Shown: positions 40,555-49,741 of the stretch, piece after piece | Layout: the number at the start of each line of letters is the position of its first letter | Position numbering within the stretch: position 1 is the first letter of the stretch | From: Peribacillus sp. FSL P2-0133 | Lineage (GTDB): Bacteria > Bacillota > Bacilli > Bacillales > DSM-1321 | DNA length: 64,000 nt | Assembly (NCBI RefSeq): GCF_037975445.1 | Contig: NZ_CP150254.1 | Coordinates: forward strand, 804,001 to 868,000 | Direction: 5' to 3' | Notes under the pieces: model-generated | The model's input: only the letters and a program-made list of their open reading frames with translations | The model's database searches: none | What the model was told of the DNA's origin: nothing | Made by a program: the position numbers and the translations under genes

Positions 40555-40586
40555 AAGAAGGACTTTTGACCAAGTCCTTCTTGCTT
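40555..40586 (+). terminator. Terminator after the 39921 gene
   Basis: AAGAAGGACTT and AAGTCCTTCTT arms with a six-base loop. The rest of 40587-40906 is AT-rich without a gene. Confidence 0.85.
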
Positions 40587-40906
40587 GATTTCCAGGCAAT
40601 ATCCGGCAGGATTGTTCACCTCAAATAACCTCTATCAATAAACCATCTCTTTTTACCTCTGTTAAACCACGCTCGAATGCAAGCTGTTCACTTTTATTAT
40701 TAAATAATTAAGGTTACTAATATAGAAGAATGGGGAATTCCCTGATTACAAACAAACATTGGGGCCTTATATGTAAATGTAAAGACTTATTAAATTTACA
40801 CTAAAATGCAGCTATGGATGATTGAGATAATTTATAATGATTTCCGAATATAGTTTTACACAAAATTGGAAAAATAGACTGAAAATAAAAAGAAAGAGAT
40901 GATGAT

Positions 40907-41050
40907 ATGAAGGATTTTGATAGAAACCTTCCTGCCGAATGGCTGGAATTAGTCACATTGGCAATGAAATCGGATGTTACAAAAGAGCAATTCAAAAAGT
41001 TTCTGCAAGAAAAGTCGAATAGCAATAAAAGTAGCGATTGTGGTGGCTAA
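40907..41050 (+). CDS. SinI-like anti-repressor microprotein
   Basis: 47 residues. The stretch LPAEWLELVTLAMKSDVTKE followed by QFKKFLQEKS fits the SinI domain pattern, in which an amphipathic helix followed by a short hook binds SinR-type repressors (B. subtilis SinI has LDQEWVELMVEAKEANISPE). AAAGAGATG precedes the ATG. It ends in a Ser/Asn-rich tail with DCGG. There is no sinR next to it, unlike the classical sinIR pair, so the partner must be encoded elsewhere. Family assignment rests on a short motif. Confidence 0.7.
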   Translation: MKDFDRNLPAEWLELVTLAMKSDVTKEQFKKFLQEKSNSNKSSDCGG

Positions 41051-41262
41051 ATTGAATTCTGTTCAACCAAAGAAAGGTGATTTTTTCTATCTGCGGAGAA
41101 AGGTTCTTCTTTTTTCAGACCTTTATTATTAACGCTATCAGGTTAAACAGGACTATTGCATAAAAAAAGTATGAGGGCACCGTTTCTTTTGCTACAAGTC
41201 ACTCCTTATTTTCTGCATATTTAATTGCTAAAATGGATGCGATCATAAAGGAGGTTTTATTC

Positions 41263-41832
41263 ATGAAAAAAAGAACAAAATTGCCTATCATCCTATCATT
41301 ATTAGCAGCGCTGTTTTTAGTCCTTGGCGCATGTTCCAACAGCGATGATAAAAACAAAGAAGAAAAAGAAGAAATGGAACATAGTGAAATGGACATGAAC
41401 CATTCTAGCTCGGGCGATGTTCCAGAAGGATTAAAAGTTGCAGAAAATCCAACCTATGAAGTTGGAAGTCAAGCGATTATCGAATCAGGTCATATGGAAA
41501 GCATGAAGGGGGCGGAAGCAACAATAGTGGGTGCATTTGATACGACTGCTTATGCAATTTCGTATACGCCTGCAACTGGCGGAGAAAAGGTGGAAAACCA
41601 TAAATGGATCATACACGAAGAAATCAAAGATGCAGGTGAGAAGACGTATGAACCCGGAGCGAAGATCACAGTAAGTGCTTCTCATATGGAAGGGATGAAC
41701 GGGACAGTCGCTGAAGTTGAATCTGCTGAAAAAACGACTGTTTATATGGTCGATTTCACACCGACTACGGGGGGAGAAAAAGTAAAGAACCATAAATGGG
41801 TAACGGAAAGTGAATTATCAGCGTCTGAATGA
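41263..41832 (+). CDS. ydhK: YdhK-family lipoprotein with two DUF1541 repeats
   Basis: Surface lipoprotein, 189 residues. The signal peptide ends in the lipobox VLGAC (Cys24). It is followed by an acidic, Met/His-containing linker (EEMEHSEMDMNHSSSGD, possibly metal-binding) and two DUF1541 repeats. The repeats begin at GSQAIIESGHMESMKGAEA and GAKITVSASHMEGMNGTVA and each end in TTGGEKV or ATGGEKV-NHKW. AGGAGG precedes the ATG at 41263. In B. subtilis ydhK is of unknown function; a metal-related role is inferred from the linker. Confidence 0.88.
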   Translation: MKKRTKLPIILSLLAALFLVLGACSNSDDKNKEEKEEMEHSEMDMNHSSSGDVPEGLKVAENPTYEVGSQAIIESGHMESMKGAEATIVGAFDTTAYAISYTPATGGEKVENHKWIIHEEIKDAGEKTYEPGAKITVSASHMEGMNGTVAEVESAEKTTVYMVDFTPTTGGEKVKNHKWVTESELSASE

Positions 41833-41940
41833 TTTAACATCATGATGCAAAACAGAAGAAGAAAATAAGTCTTGGTTTATCCTTCATAGTTACTTTTTTT
41901 ATGGATGAAACCAATAGGAACGTTTTTTAAAAAAATTTAA

Positions 41941-41979
41941 ACAACTCGCTTTTCTTCGAGTTTGTCTACAGTCTGAAGG
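41941..41979. repeat. Palindromic intergenic repeat, copy B
   Basis: AACTCG and CGAGTT arms, then TTGTCTACAGTCTG, the same tail as copies A and C. Confidence 0.7.
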
Positions 41980-42107
41980 AATGGCAAACAAGCCATTCCT
42001 TTTTTTTGTGAAAATTTTCTTGGGGATTATTGTATGTAGTGGATTGTGAAATTTTAGTATCTGTTAATATGGATTTATCAAAATGTAAAAAATGGGGTGT
42101 ATGTTTG

Positions 42108-42587
42108 GTGACTGGATTAACTATTAGACCTTTTATGGAAAATGACTATGAGGCGCTGAGCAACTATTGTTTACCTATAGAACAAGCAATCTATACTTCT
42201 TTACCTTTGAAAGTTATCGAAGACTTCAGGAAGGATAAATATAATCTCCCCATGGTCATTTATTTAGATCAGGATTTGATTGGTTGTTTTGCCTTATATA
42301 CGGATAAAGCAGGAAATCAATATACAAGTAATGAGAATGCGGTTCTTCTTAAATCATTCTCCTTGGATTTGCGCCATCAAAAAAAGGGGCTGGCTTTTAA
42401 GACTTTAAAAGTGTTGCCTGAGATGATCAAACTAAGTCATCCAGATAAAAATGAGATTATTCTAACGGTGCATCATTCGAATGTTCCAGCGATAAATTTA
42501 TATAAAAAAGCTGGATTCCTTGACAAAGGATACAGATTTAACGGGGAAGAAGGGGAGGAATTTATTTTCCATTTTGCTTTGGATTAA
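42108..42587 (+). CDS. GNAT family N-acetyltransferase
   Basis: Acetyl-CoA-dependent acetyltransferase of unknown substrate. The domain begins at LTIRPFMENDYEAL. The acetyl-CoA loop is seen as DLRHQKKGLAFKTL and the C-terminal part as VPAINLYKKAGFLDKG. The frame opens at 42030, but the GTG at 42108 after AATGGGG gives the domain-aligned start and 159 residues. No terminator obvious; single gene. Confidence 0.78.
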   Translation: MTGLTIRPFMENDYEALSNYCLPIEQAIYTSLPLKVIEDFRKDKYNLPMVIYLDQDLIGCFALYTDKAGNQYTSNENAVLLKSFSLDLRHQKKGLAFKTLKVLPEMIKLSHPDKNEIILTVHHSNVPAINLYKKAGFLDKGYRFNGEEGEEFIFHFALD

Positions 42588-43198
42588 GGGAGCTTTAGAT
42601 AACTCCGGAATATATAGAGGGCAGTGGAACGTGTTTGCAACCTCGGGGGAGTATGATAGAAGACAAAACGTTCTCCCATGAGAGGTAAACGATAGGGGGA
42701 TCAATCATATTAGAGGCATAAAGGAAATGGGAATCTCCCATAGTACCTAGTCCCCGGTGTGTATGGGATTTAATTAAACTTCCATACACAGTATCTTAAA
42801 AATGAAAGAGTGGTTAAACGCAAAATAGGCATCTTAATGACCCTTCAGTTTGTCGACAAAATTGGGTTCGGGATGGTGTTATCCATAATCCCTTTCACGG
42901 CTTTAGCAATGGAAGGATTACCAAAATTTTTTACTCTTTTATATGGGAAGAAACTCATATTAGATTGAAGAAAGTTGCGACACTCCTGCCGAATAACTGG
43001 CTAGCCGAGACACCGCAGACGCTTGGCAGACAGTCGGCGGAAAGGGAGCGGATTTCTGAAATCAATTGGAACGTTTTTCAAAGAAAAAAACTGTAAGCAA
43101 ACCCGTTTTTCGAATTTGTCTACAGTCTGAAACATCTTAATGATGCTTATTTGAGATTTTTCCCTATAATTTTAATATCGATACGATATGTTTAGAAT
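42588..43198. other. Intergenic region with a membrane-protein scrap
   Basis: Between the acetyltransferase and the RMD1 gene. At 42838-42969 (plus) a 43-codon frame, MTLQFVDKIGFGMVLSIIPF then TALAMEGLPKFFTLLYGKK, looks like one helix of a transporter without a ribosome binding site and is probably a gene scrap. The repeat copy C follows. Confidence 0.4.
42976..43136. repeat. Bacillus-type short repeat plus palindromic tail, copy C
   Basis: GACACTCCTGCCG...GCCGAGACACCGCAGACGC...GGCGGAAAGGGAGCGGATTT recalls a degenerate form of the roughly 100-bp repeat scattered in many Bacillus genomes. It runs into the same AAACTGTA...TTTGTCTACAGTCTGAAACATC palindrome seen in copies A and B. Confidence 0.7.
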
Positions 43199-44035
43199 TC
43201 ACGGTATCCATCCTACAATTTCTAAAATCGTGAGAACAATCTCAAAGACAATGAGAATCACAATGATCCATTCAACGAATAGTCCCCTGATCGAATGGCT
43301 GATGTTAGAAAACCCATCCATAATGTTATATAAAATTTCAGTTTTACTTTTCAAGATTTTATACCGATCATTCAATTCAAAAAAATCAAGCATTCTGTCA
43401 TAAAATTCGCCGGCGATACTGCTTGTCCATGTAATATCAGGTTTATCCAGAATCATGATATACGCTAGGGTATTGTACTCGTGACGTACGATTTTTGCCG
43501 TCGTCCTTGCTAGTTCCTTGTTGCCGATTCTCAGCTTGCCTTTTTCCAGTCGGTCTATCATGGTTTCGAGCTTGTCGTGAATTTTTCCGAGTTGTTCCTC
43601 GGTTTTTTCAAGTGCCACCGATTTTGCGAGAATAGTGGAAATTAATTCAGGGTAGAAAAATTCATATTTAGGCACAACTACATATTCGTCTGTCAAATTG
43701 ATGTTTTCAGTTTCACTGAAGTGAAGGCTGTAATCGTCTGTATATCTATCTACATTAACGAGATCAATGTCCGGCTCGAAAGAATGGATAAAGGATGAAA
43801 ATTCCTTAATCTCATCCGCGTGTGAGTAATTAATGAAGACAATGCTGCCAAAGGAAAAAACCAGCACCTGTTGAGATTCGTCCACATTTTTATTAAGGAT
43901 GGAACTTAGAATATCTCCTTTAAGGATTAAAGGCTCTTCCCAGGTGAATTTTTTAGGGATGCCGCAATGAATGGCGATCTTGTTCAAATCAATTTCATTA
44001 GTGATTGCGCATGCTTTAAAGGTAATTGGTTCCAT
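43199..44035 (-). CDS. RMD1/DUF155 family protein
   Basis: 278 residues. This is the bacterial version of the RMD1 (Required for Meiotic nuclear Division)/YagE family. It has an N-terminal alpha/beta part (FSFGSIVFINYSHADEIKEF), a long helical stretch (EKTEEQLGKIHDKLETMIDR), and a C-terminal transmembrane helix (FVEWIIVILIVFEIVLTILE). The family function is unknown in bacteria; yeast and mammalian relatives act at organelle membranes. It should be tail-anchored in the membrane here. Single gene, convergent with nothing close. Confidence 0.82.
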   Translation of the reverse strand: MEPITFKACAITNEIDLNKIAIHCGIPKKFTWEEPLILKGDILSSILNKNVDESQQVLVFSFGSIVFINYSHADEIKEFSSFIHSFEPDIDLVNVDRYTDDYSLHFSETENINLTDEYVVVPKYEFFYPELISTILAKSVALEKTEEQLGKIHDKLETMIDRLEKGKLRIGNKELARTTAKIVRHEYNTLAYIMILDKPDITWTSSIAGEFYDRMLDFFELNDRYKILKSKTEILYNIMDGFSNISHSIRGLFVEWIIVILIVFEIVLTILEIVGWIP

Positions 44036-44509
44036 CTATATCACTCTCTTCAGCAAATTGGTCTTTTTTCGATTCTATTCTATTCTTGCAAAAACATGCT
44101 TGAATAATTCTTGAAGGTAGAAAAAGTTTACTGACTGGTGTCTAAACCAATAAATTCCATTAAGGATATAAAAAATAATCAAGTCTAAGCTTTTGGTTTT
44201 ATGCTCTACACTCCCAAGTCCAATTAACAGACTTAAAATACAATAGTTTATATGTAAGAGGGCGATTATACGAATGCTGATCCTCCCGGTTATGTTCTTA
44301 CTGAAACTTAACAAAAACATATAAAAGTTCATGAAAACTTTACTTTTATTTACAGAAATCTCATATTGATGTCAATATTCAGTAATACATGTTTGTTATA
44401 ATCGATTGACGGTTTTAAAAGTGATTGGAAAAGGGTCTTCTAAAAATCCTTCATTTACAGATAAGTAGCAGGCTGATTGAAGATGACTGAATAGTAGGAG
44501 TGAACAAAA
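44036..44509. other. Intergenic region before the glycosyltransferase cluster
   Basis: An 85-codon minus-strand frame at 44075-44332 is hydrophobic but lacks a ribosome binding site; not called. TATAAT at 44397-44402 may be the -10 of the glycosyltransferase transcript. Otherwise nothing seen. Confidence 0.35.
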
Positions 44510-45694
44510 ATGGAGGAATCTATAAATCTATATGAGCTTACATTTAGTGAAAAAGATAGATATGTAATCATTACGAATGCTTATCCACATGAAGATCAGT
44601 TATATCGGAATGGGTTTATCCACCGAAGAGTCAAGGCTTATCTGGATGAGGGTTTGAAGGTTGATGTCTTTGTTTTGCATCCTGCCTATAAAAAAGCAGA
44701 AAAGTATACGTATGAAGATGTGCCTGTTTATCGAGGAACTGAACAGCATCTGCGCATTTTCTTAAATCATAAAGTACATAAAAAAGCGCTCATTCATTTT
44801 GTTAATCCCAAAATGGTACAAGCGATAAAAGAAACGAACACAGATTTACCGATTATCACCTGGATACATGGATTTGAAACGGAAGCATGGCATAGAAGAT
44901 GGTTTAATTTTCTTGAAAGCCCTGAAAGCTTGAGGAAGATACTTGAAATGTCGGACGACTATTATGTAGAACAGCTTTCTTTTATGAATTGGTTTTATCA
45001 AACGAATGAATTGGATACAACATTTGTTCATATTTCCAAATGGTTCAAAGAACATATTGCGGAATGTGACGCAAGAGCAGAATCGAAAAATTCAGTAATC
45101 ATTCCTAATGTAATAGATGACAATCTGTTTACCTTTATCGAAAAGCCTGTTGAAAAGCGGACAAAAGTCCTTTCAATCAGGCCATACGCTTCACGAAAAT
45201 ATGCCAATGATTTATCGGTGAAAGCAGTGCTGGAACTATCGAAGAGACCATACTTCGATAAGTTGGAATTTGCATTTTATGGTGATGGGAAATTGTTCGA
45301 TCAAACCGTTGAGTCAATCCGGGATTTTGAGAATGTGACGATTCATAAAGGTTTCCTATCTCAGGAGCAAATCGCTGCATTACATAAGGAGTATGGAATT
45401 TTCCTTTGCCCGACCCGTTTGGATTCTCAAGGGGTTTCTATGTGTGAGGCAATGTCGAGTGGGCTAGTGCCGATTTCAACAGATATTACGGCAATCCCGG
45501 AATTCGTAAAACACGATGTTTCTGGCCTTCTAACAAAGCCTGAGTCCCCTATCGAAATTGCCGATGCAATAGAGCGCTTATATTACAACTCGGACGTATT
45601 TTTAAGAGTGTCAAAACAAGCTTCTCAGTCGATTCGTGAAAAATGCGCGGTAGATGTTGTTATTAAAAGAGAATTGGAGATTATCCAAGGTTAA
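44510..45694 (+). CDS. Glycosyltransferase family 4 protein
   Basis: Cytoplasmic, NDP-sugar-dependent GT-B enzyme, 394 residues. The N-terminal Rossmann domain includes FIHRRVKAYLDEGLKVDVFV; the C-terminal donor domain has the EX7E-like motif SQGVSMCEAMSSGLVPISTD, the typical GT4 signature. The acceptor is unknown. It starts a three-gene cluster (next gene 20 bases downstream) whose other members have long coiled coils, pointing to synthesis of a surface or spore glycan. Confidence 0.87.
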   Translation: MEESINLYELTFSEKDRYVIITNAYPHEDQLYRNGFIHRRVKAYLDEGLKVDVFVLHPAYKKAEKYTYEDVPVYRGTEQHLRIFLNHKVHKKALIHFVNPKMVQAIKETNTDLPIITWIHGFETEAWHRRWFNFLESPESLRKILEMSDDYYVEQLSFMNWFYQTNELDTTFVHISKWFKEHIAECDARAESKNSVIIPNVIDDNLFTFIEKPVEKRTKVLSIRPYASRKYANDLSVKAVLELSKRPYFDKLEFAFYGDGKLFDQTVESIRDFENVTIHKGFLSQEQIAALHKEYGIFLCPTRLDSQGVSMCEAMSSGLVPISTDITAIPEFVKHDVSGLLTKPESPIEIADAIERLYYNSDVFLRVSKQASQSIREKCAVDVVIKRELEIIQG

Positions 45695-45714
45695 ATGAGG
45701 GGAGTTTTTTCAAT

Positions 45715-46038
45715 ATGGACGAACGAAACGAATATTGGAAAACTATGTATGAGGAACTTGAATTACAAATGAAAGACATGATGTCCATGACATTGGAGCT
45801 CATAGAGGAAAGTGGGGCTGAAAAGCAAAAAAAAATTGAGAATATTACAAAAGAAAATAATATGCTACGGGAAGAATTAGAAAAAAGTAAGATGGCCCAA
45901 AAAGAAAATATTAAGCTTAACAAAGAAATACGAAGACTTAAGTTATTAGAACACAAATTCAACGTTACATATGCAGGGAAATTCACGTTAAAATATCTTG
46001 CGCTTAAATCATCTATTAAAGAACAAATAAAAAAATAA
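45715..46038 (+). CDS. Coiled-coil protein with GT-cluster C-terminal motif
   Basis: 107 residues, almost entirely coiled coil (EELEKSKMAQKENIKLNKEI), with no catalytic domain. The end reads TYAGKFTLKYLALKSSIKEQ, which parallels the C-terminus of the next gene (MGKMTFKYWDLRKRL). The shared ending may be a docking or localisation signal. Inferred to work with the two flanking glycosyltransferases. Confidence 0.7.
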   Translation: MDERNEYWKTMYEELELQMKDMMSMTLELIEESGAEKQKKIENITKENNMLREELEKSKMAQKENIKLNKEIRRLKLLEHKFNVTYAGKFTLKYLALKSSIKEQIKK

Positions 46039-46075
46039 AAATTCATATCAGATTTCAGTCATTGGAGTGAAAACT

Positions 46076-47866
46076 TTGAATTCACATGAACTAGTTGAAA
46101 ACAGAAAAATGAAGGTGCTTCTATTTGGCTTTATTGACATGAATTCAATGGATGGATCTGCAGTATTTTTATCTTCCTTAGCATCGACCATTGCGTTAGA
46201 TTCCAACATCGAAGTTGACTTACTTTTAGCTAGCCCGGTCAAACGTGATATCTTAATTCAGCCTCTTGAGAAATTTGATAATATAACCATCCTCAATCCT
46301 TTTGTTGATCCTTTTTTTGAAGCCAGCGATGATGAATGGGTAAAAAAAGGTGTCATTGATTTTGATATAGCTGAAATGCTCATTTCTCATTATTGGAGTC
46401 AAAAGGGATATGATTGGCTATTTGTAAGAAGCATTGAGACTGTTGAAAAAATAGCAAAGCATAATCATATCATAAAGAATACATTAGTTTATGCTACAGG
46501 CTTGACTCACATAGGTCAGGATGTTAATGAAGAAAAATTTGAGAGCATCAAAAATATATATGATCAGTGTGCGTATTTCTTATGTCAAACAGAAGAGATG
46601 TGCGAATTTGTCATTGAGATTCTTAATTTGAATAAAGAAAAAAACAAAGTTTCCCTACTTACCCCGATGATACCGAACGTTGAATCAGCAGAAGGGCAGA
46701 ACCGGTTAAAAAACAAACTTGTATATACAGGGAAATTCGACCCGGATTGGAAGACCATTCCCATCATTACTGCTTTTAAAGAATTAAAACGCGAGATTCC
46801 GAATCTATCACTTGATGTAGCAGGGGATAAATTCAAATGGGTTAAAGATGATTCTCAGTTTAAGGAAGAAGCGGCATACCTCCTTAAAAATACAGATGGG
46901 CTTACATGGTACGGGGCATTGACAAGGGAGAATGCTCAACAATTAATCGTGAACGGTGATATTGGGATAACCTGGAGAAGTGTGGAAATGGACAGCAGTC
47001 TGGAACTGTCTACAAAGCTATTGGAGTATGGGATCTTAAGGAAGGCTGTAATAATGAATCCAACCGAAATGCATATAAAGCTTTTTGGCGAAGATTACCC
47101 GTTATATGCCGTTACAGAGAAGGATTTCCGTGACGCTGTCAAATTAGCGCTATGTAATAAGGATATATATGAGTTTGCGGCACAACGAATGTATCAAGTT
47201 AGCAGACAGTTTTTATTTTCGGAAGCGATAAAAAAACTGCAAGGACTATTATGGAGCAAACGTATTACAGATTATGTAAATGAAAGTACGGATATGTTTT
47301 ATATTGATGAAGATGACTTTGATGAACTGAATCAGCATACACCATCAAAAAAAGTGAAAAAATTGCCTGCAGAGTTTAATGTTGACGAAGTTTTCACCTA
47401 TATTGTCAAAAACATACCTGAAGAAATAAAACGAGTTGAAAAACTATTTAAACTGTCTGGGTATGGTCAAATCATTTCAGCGGAAAAAGCTGGATGTTAT
47501 ACATTTTTCCACATCCATAAAAGTTATGGAAACTTTGAACAAAATTTTCAAAATAACATGCCATATTTAAAAACGATAGGATTTGAAACCTACAGCAATC
47601 CTAAATTAAAACCAAAAGATGTGGAAATTTCAATGAAAGAACGGGCAATTGTCGATAATAAAAACACTGAAATTAAAGTGAAAAATAAAGAATTAGTTAA
47701 AGAAGTAAAGCAATTAAAAAAACTGAACACAGTTCAACTTAAACAAATTACTAAGTTAGAAAAACAAAACCTAACACTTGGACGTAAATATGATTCACTT
47801 TCGAAGTCGAAAATGGGTAAAATGACATTCAAGTATTGGGATTTAAGAAAAAGGCTTAACTTCTAA
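46076..47866 (+). CDS. Large glycosyltransferase-like protein with coiled-coil tail
   Basis: 596 residues. The first ~400 resemble a GT-B glycosyltransferase: VYTGKFDPDWKTIPIITAFK, LSLDVAGDKFKW, and the donor-site region WYGALTRENAQQLIVNGDIG with LELSTKLLEYGI. A middle domain (about 440-530) is unfamiliar. The tail is a coiled coil ending KMGKMTFKYWDLRKRLNF. The GTG at 46067 overlaps GGAGTG; the TTG at 46076 is better spaced. It overlaps nothing and closes the three-gene cluster. Confidence 0.75.
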   Translation: MNSHELVENRKMKVLLFGFIDMNSMDGSAVFLSSLASTIALDSNIEVDLLLASPVKRDILIQPLEKFDNITILNPFVDPFFEASDDEWVKKGVIDFDIAEMLISHYWSQKGYDWLFVRSIETVEKIAKHNHIIKNTLVYATGLTHIGQDVNEEKFESIKNIYDQCAYFLCQTEEMCEFVIEILNLNKEKNKVSLLTPMIPNVESAEGQNRLKNKLVYTGKFDPDWKTIPIITAFKELKREIPNLSLDVAGDKFKWVKDDSQFKEEAAYLLKNTDGLTWYGALTRENAQQLIVNGDIGITWRSVEMDSSLELSTKLLEYGILRKAVIMNPTEMHIKLFGEDYPLYAVTEKDFRDAVKLALCNKDIYEFAAQRMYQVSRQFLFSEAIKKLQGLLWSKRITDYVNESTDMFYIDEDDFDELNQHTPSKKVKKLPAEFNVDEVFTYIVKNIPEEIKRVEKLFKLSGYGQIISAEKAGCYTFFHIHKSYGNFEQNFQNNMPYLKTIGFETYSNPKLKPKDVEISMKERAIVDNKNTEIKVKNKELVKEVKQLKKLNTVQLKQITKLEKQNLTLGRKYDSLSKSKMGKMTFKYWDLRKRLNF

Positions 47867-48177
47867 TAATGCAATTAGTCAATGCAATGGCAGACAACTA
47901 TATATTAGTCAAAGGAAAGCTCCTGAATGCTGCACGCTTACAGGGGCCTTTGTCATTTATATCGAGTAAAGGACCAGGGCTTCTTGCAAACTTGTTATGT
48001 ATGTTGTCGATTTCCACAGTATGTATAAAGCTGCGTCAGTTTACCATTCCAATTAAAACTTGGACGTAAGCTTACTAAAGAATCACGGAATTACAAAAAA
48101 AACTAATCTTTTAGCAATTACCCAAATAGACCGATTATCCTTTAAAGATGTTATAATATTCTGAAAAAGGGGGAGAG
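47867..48177. other. Intergenic region after the glycosyltransferase cluster
   Basis: A 66-codon frame at 47869 has no ribosome binding site and no recognisable product. No terminator or other feature is clear. Confidence 0.4.
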
Positions 48178-48672
48178 ATGATGGAGGAAAATGTGCTAAA
48201 AGCGATTCAAGATGATTATCCAGATGAATTTGCATGGTGTTATGGATGCGGTCGCTTAAACAAAGATGGTCATCATTTTCGAACGGGTTGGCAAGGCGAG
48301 CAAACAAGGACAATTTATACACCACGACCAGAGCATATCGCAATTCCAGGATTTGTTTATGGCGGCTTGATTGCATCTTTAATTGATTGTCATGGAACAG
48401 GTTCCGCTGCTATTGCATTGCATCGTAAAAATGGTCATGAAGTTGGAGATGGAGTGGAGCCTCCAAGGTTCGTGACAGCTTCACTGAAAGTGGAGTTCGT
48501 AAAGCCAACCCCAAATGATGTGCCATTAATAGCCGTTGGGACGGTTCATGAAATTCATCCTAAGAAATGGAGAATAGAAACAGAGGTTTTTGCCATCGAT
48601 AAACTTTGCGCCCGAGGAGAGGTAATCGCTGTGGTGATGCCAAGTACTTTTACAAGCAAAGAGAGATCTTAA
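48178..48672 (+). CDS. PaaI-family hot-dog thioesterase
   Basis: Predicted acyl-CoA thioesterase. The hot-dog core is seen in AIPGFVYGGLIASLIDCHGTG (G-G-x-x-A-x-x-x-D type catalytic helix) and PRFVTASLKVEFVKPTPNDV. An N-terminal Cys pair in WCYGCGRLNKDG is common in a sub-group of these proteins. 164 residues; ATG at 48178 or 48181 after GGGGGAGAG. Substrate unknown. Confidence 0.82.
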   Translation: MMEENVLKAIQDDYPDEFAWCYGCGRLNKDGHHFRTGWQGEQTRTIYTPRPEHIAIPGFVYGGLIASLIDCHGTGSAAIALHRKNGHEVGDGVEPPRFVTASLKVEFVKPTPNDVPLIAVGTVHEIHPKKWRIETEVFAIDKLCARGEVIAVVMPSTFTSKERS

Positions 48673-48869
48673 TCAATATAAACGCATTCAAATACAGAAT
48701 TAGATTTTTTGTATCAAAGGACCGTCCAATTATTTGGGCGGTTATTTCGTGTATCTGAGTATTCATTTCAAGCATGTTATCGCTATAAAGTGGCATGTAG
48801 CTGGAAATCACAAGCGAATTGTCAAAAATATCAATATACTTACATTATAAGCAAAGGGAGGTCGCAGAG

Positions 48870-49325
48870 ATGAAAATAAACGTAGAGATAGATGAGGAGG
48901 TCCAAGCGATAGAGGTGCTTATCCGAAATCATGAATGGAATGAGGAAGTCCAGGAACTGATGGAGCGCTTGAGGGAGAGGAAAAGACCGTATTTTGTCGG
49001 CAGGAAAGGAGAAATGCAGCATGTTTTCCGGGCGGAAGAAATAATCTGTTTGTTCACAGAGCAGGATTCCATAATGGTGCGGACGAAACAGGGTACTTTC
49101 GAAATGAAAGAAAGATTATATGAGCTTGAAAGGGATCTTCCTGGTAACCAGTTCGTTCGATTGTCCAAGTCAGTGATAGCCAACCTTGATGATTTAAGCA
49201 GATTTGAGGCATCTTTCAACGGGACGTAATGTGTGTATTTCCGATCAGGAGAAAAAGAATATGTTTCTCGGCACTATGTTCAAGGAATCAAGAAAGCATT
49301 TCAATGGAAAAGGAAGGGATTATGA
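48870..49325 (+). pseudogene. LytTR-domain regulator interrupted by an in-frame TAA
   Basis: DNA-binding LytTR protein (MKINVEIDEEVQAIEVLIRN start at 48870 after AAAGGGAGG). The frame stops at 49227-49229, but the same frame continues as CVYFRSGEKEYVSRHYVQGI then KKAFQWKRKGL to a TGA at 49323, the normal end of this family. The stop replaces an expected Leu codon (TTA to TAA). Translation therefore loses the last DNA-binding strands. Its partner DUF3021 gene follows directly, as in intact operons of this type. Confidence 0.8.
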
Positions 49326-49741
49326 TGAAAACACTTTTATTCCGTAGCTTTGTAGGGATTTGCTTTGGTGCACTCGTGATGGTGTTGACGTGTTTTGGGG
49401 TCATTGGCTTTGGGGAGATCACATCATTAGACAGTGGAATATTCGTGAAAAATGCGATAGGATGCCTATTATGTGGCTGGTTTTTCAGCACGGCAACACT
49501 CTTCTTTGAAAATGAAAAATGGAATTTGTTAACTCAAACCATTCTGCACTTCCTAACTGTCAGCATTCTTTACTTCCTATTATCCTTCTTTGTTGGTTGG
49601 ATTCCATTCAGCTTAAAAGGTTTAGCTATAGGAATTGGGATTTTCATACCATTCTATATGATCATTTGGACCGTATTCTATCTCTACTTCCGCTTCCAAA
49701 TGAAAATATTGAATGATGGACTTGATAAAAGAAGGAATTGA
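49325..49741 (+). CDS. DUF3021 family membrane protein
   Basis: 138 residues with four predicted helices (for example SFVGICFGALVMVLTCFGVI and FLTVSILYFLLSFFVGWIPF). DUF3021 proteins are typically encoded next to LytTR regulators and probably sense or transmit a membrane signal to them. The ATG at 49325 overlaps the end of the LytTR frame and uses AAAGGAAGGG inside it, so translation depended on the upstream gene. 49742-50047 after it holds no gene I recognise. Confidence 0.83.
   Translation: MKTLLFRSFVGICFGALVMVLTCFGVIGFGEITSLDSGIFVKNAIGCLLCGWFFSTATLFFENEKWNLLTQTILHFLTVSILYFLLSFFVGWIPFSLKGLAIGIGIFIPFYMIIWTVFYLYFRFQMKILNDGLDKRRN

Noticed and set aside
44075..44332. 85-codon hydrophobic minus-strand frame
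   Set aside because: No ribosome binding site and AT-rich composition that produces hydrophobic frames by chance.
47869..48069. 66-codon frame after the glycosyltransferase cluster
   Set aside because: No ribosome binding site, no family-like pattern.
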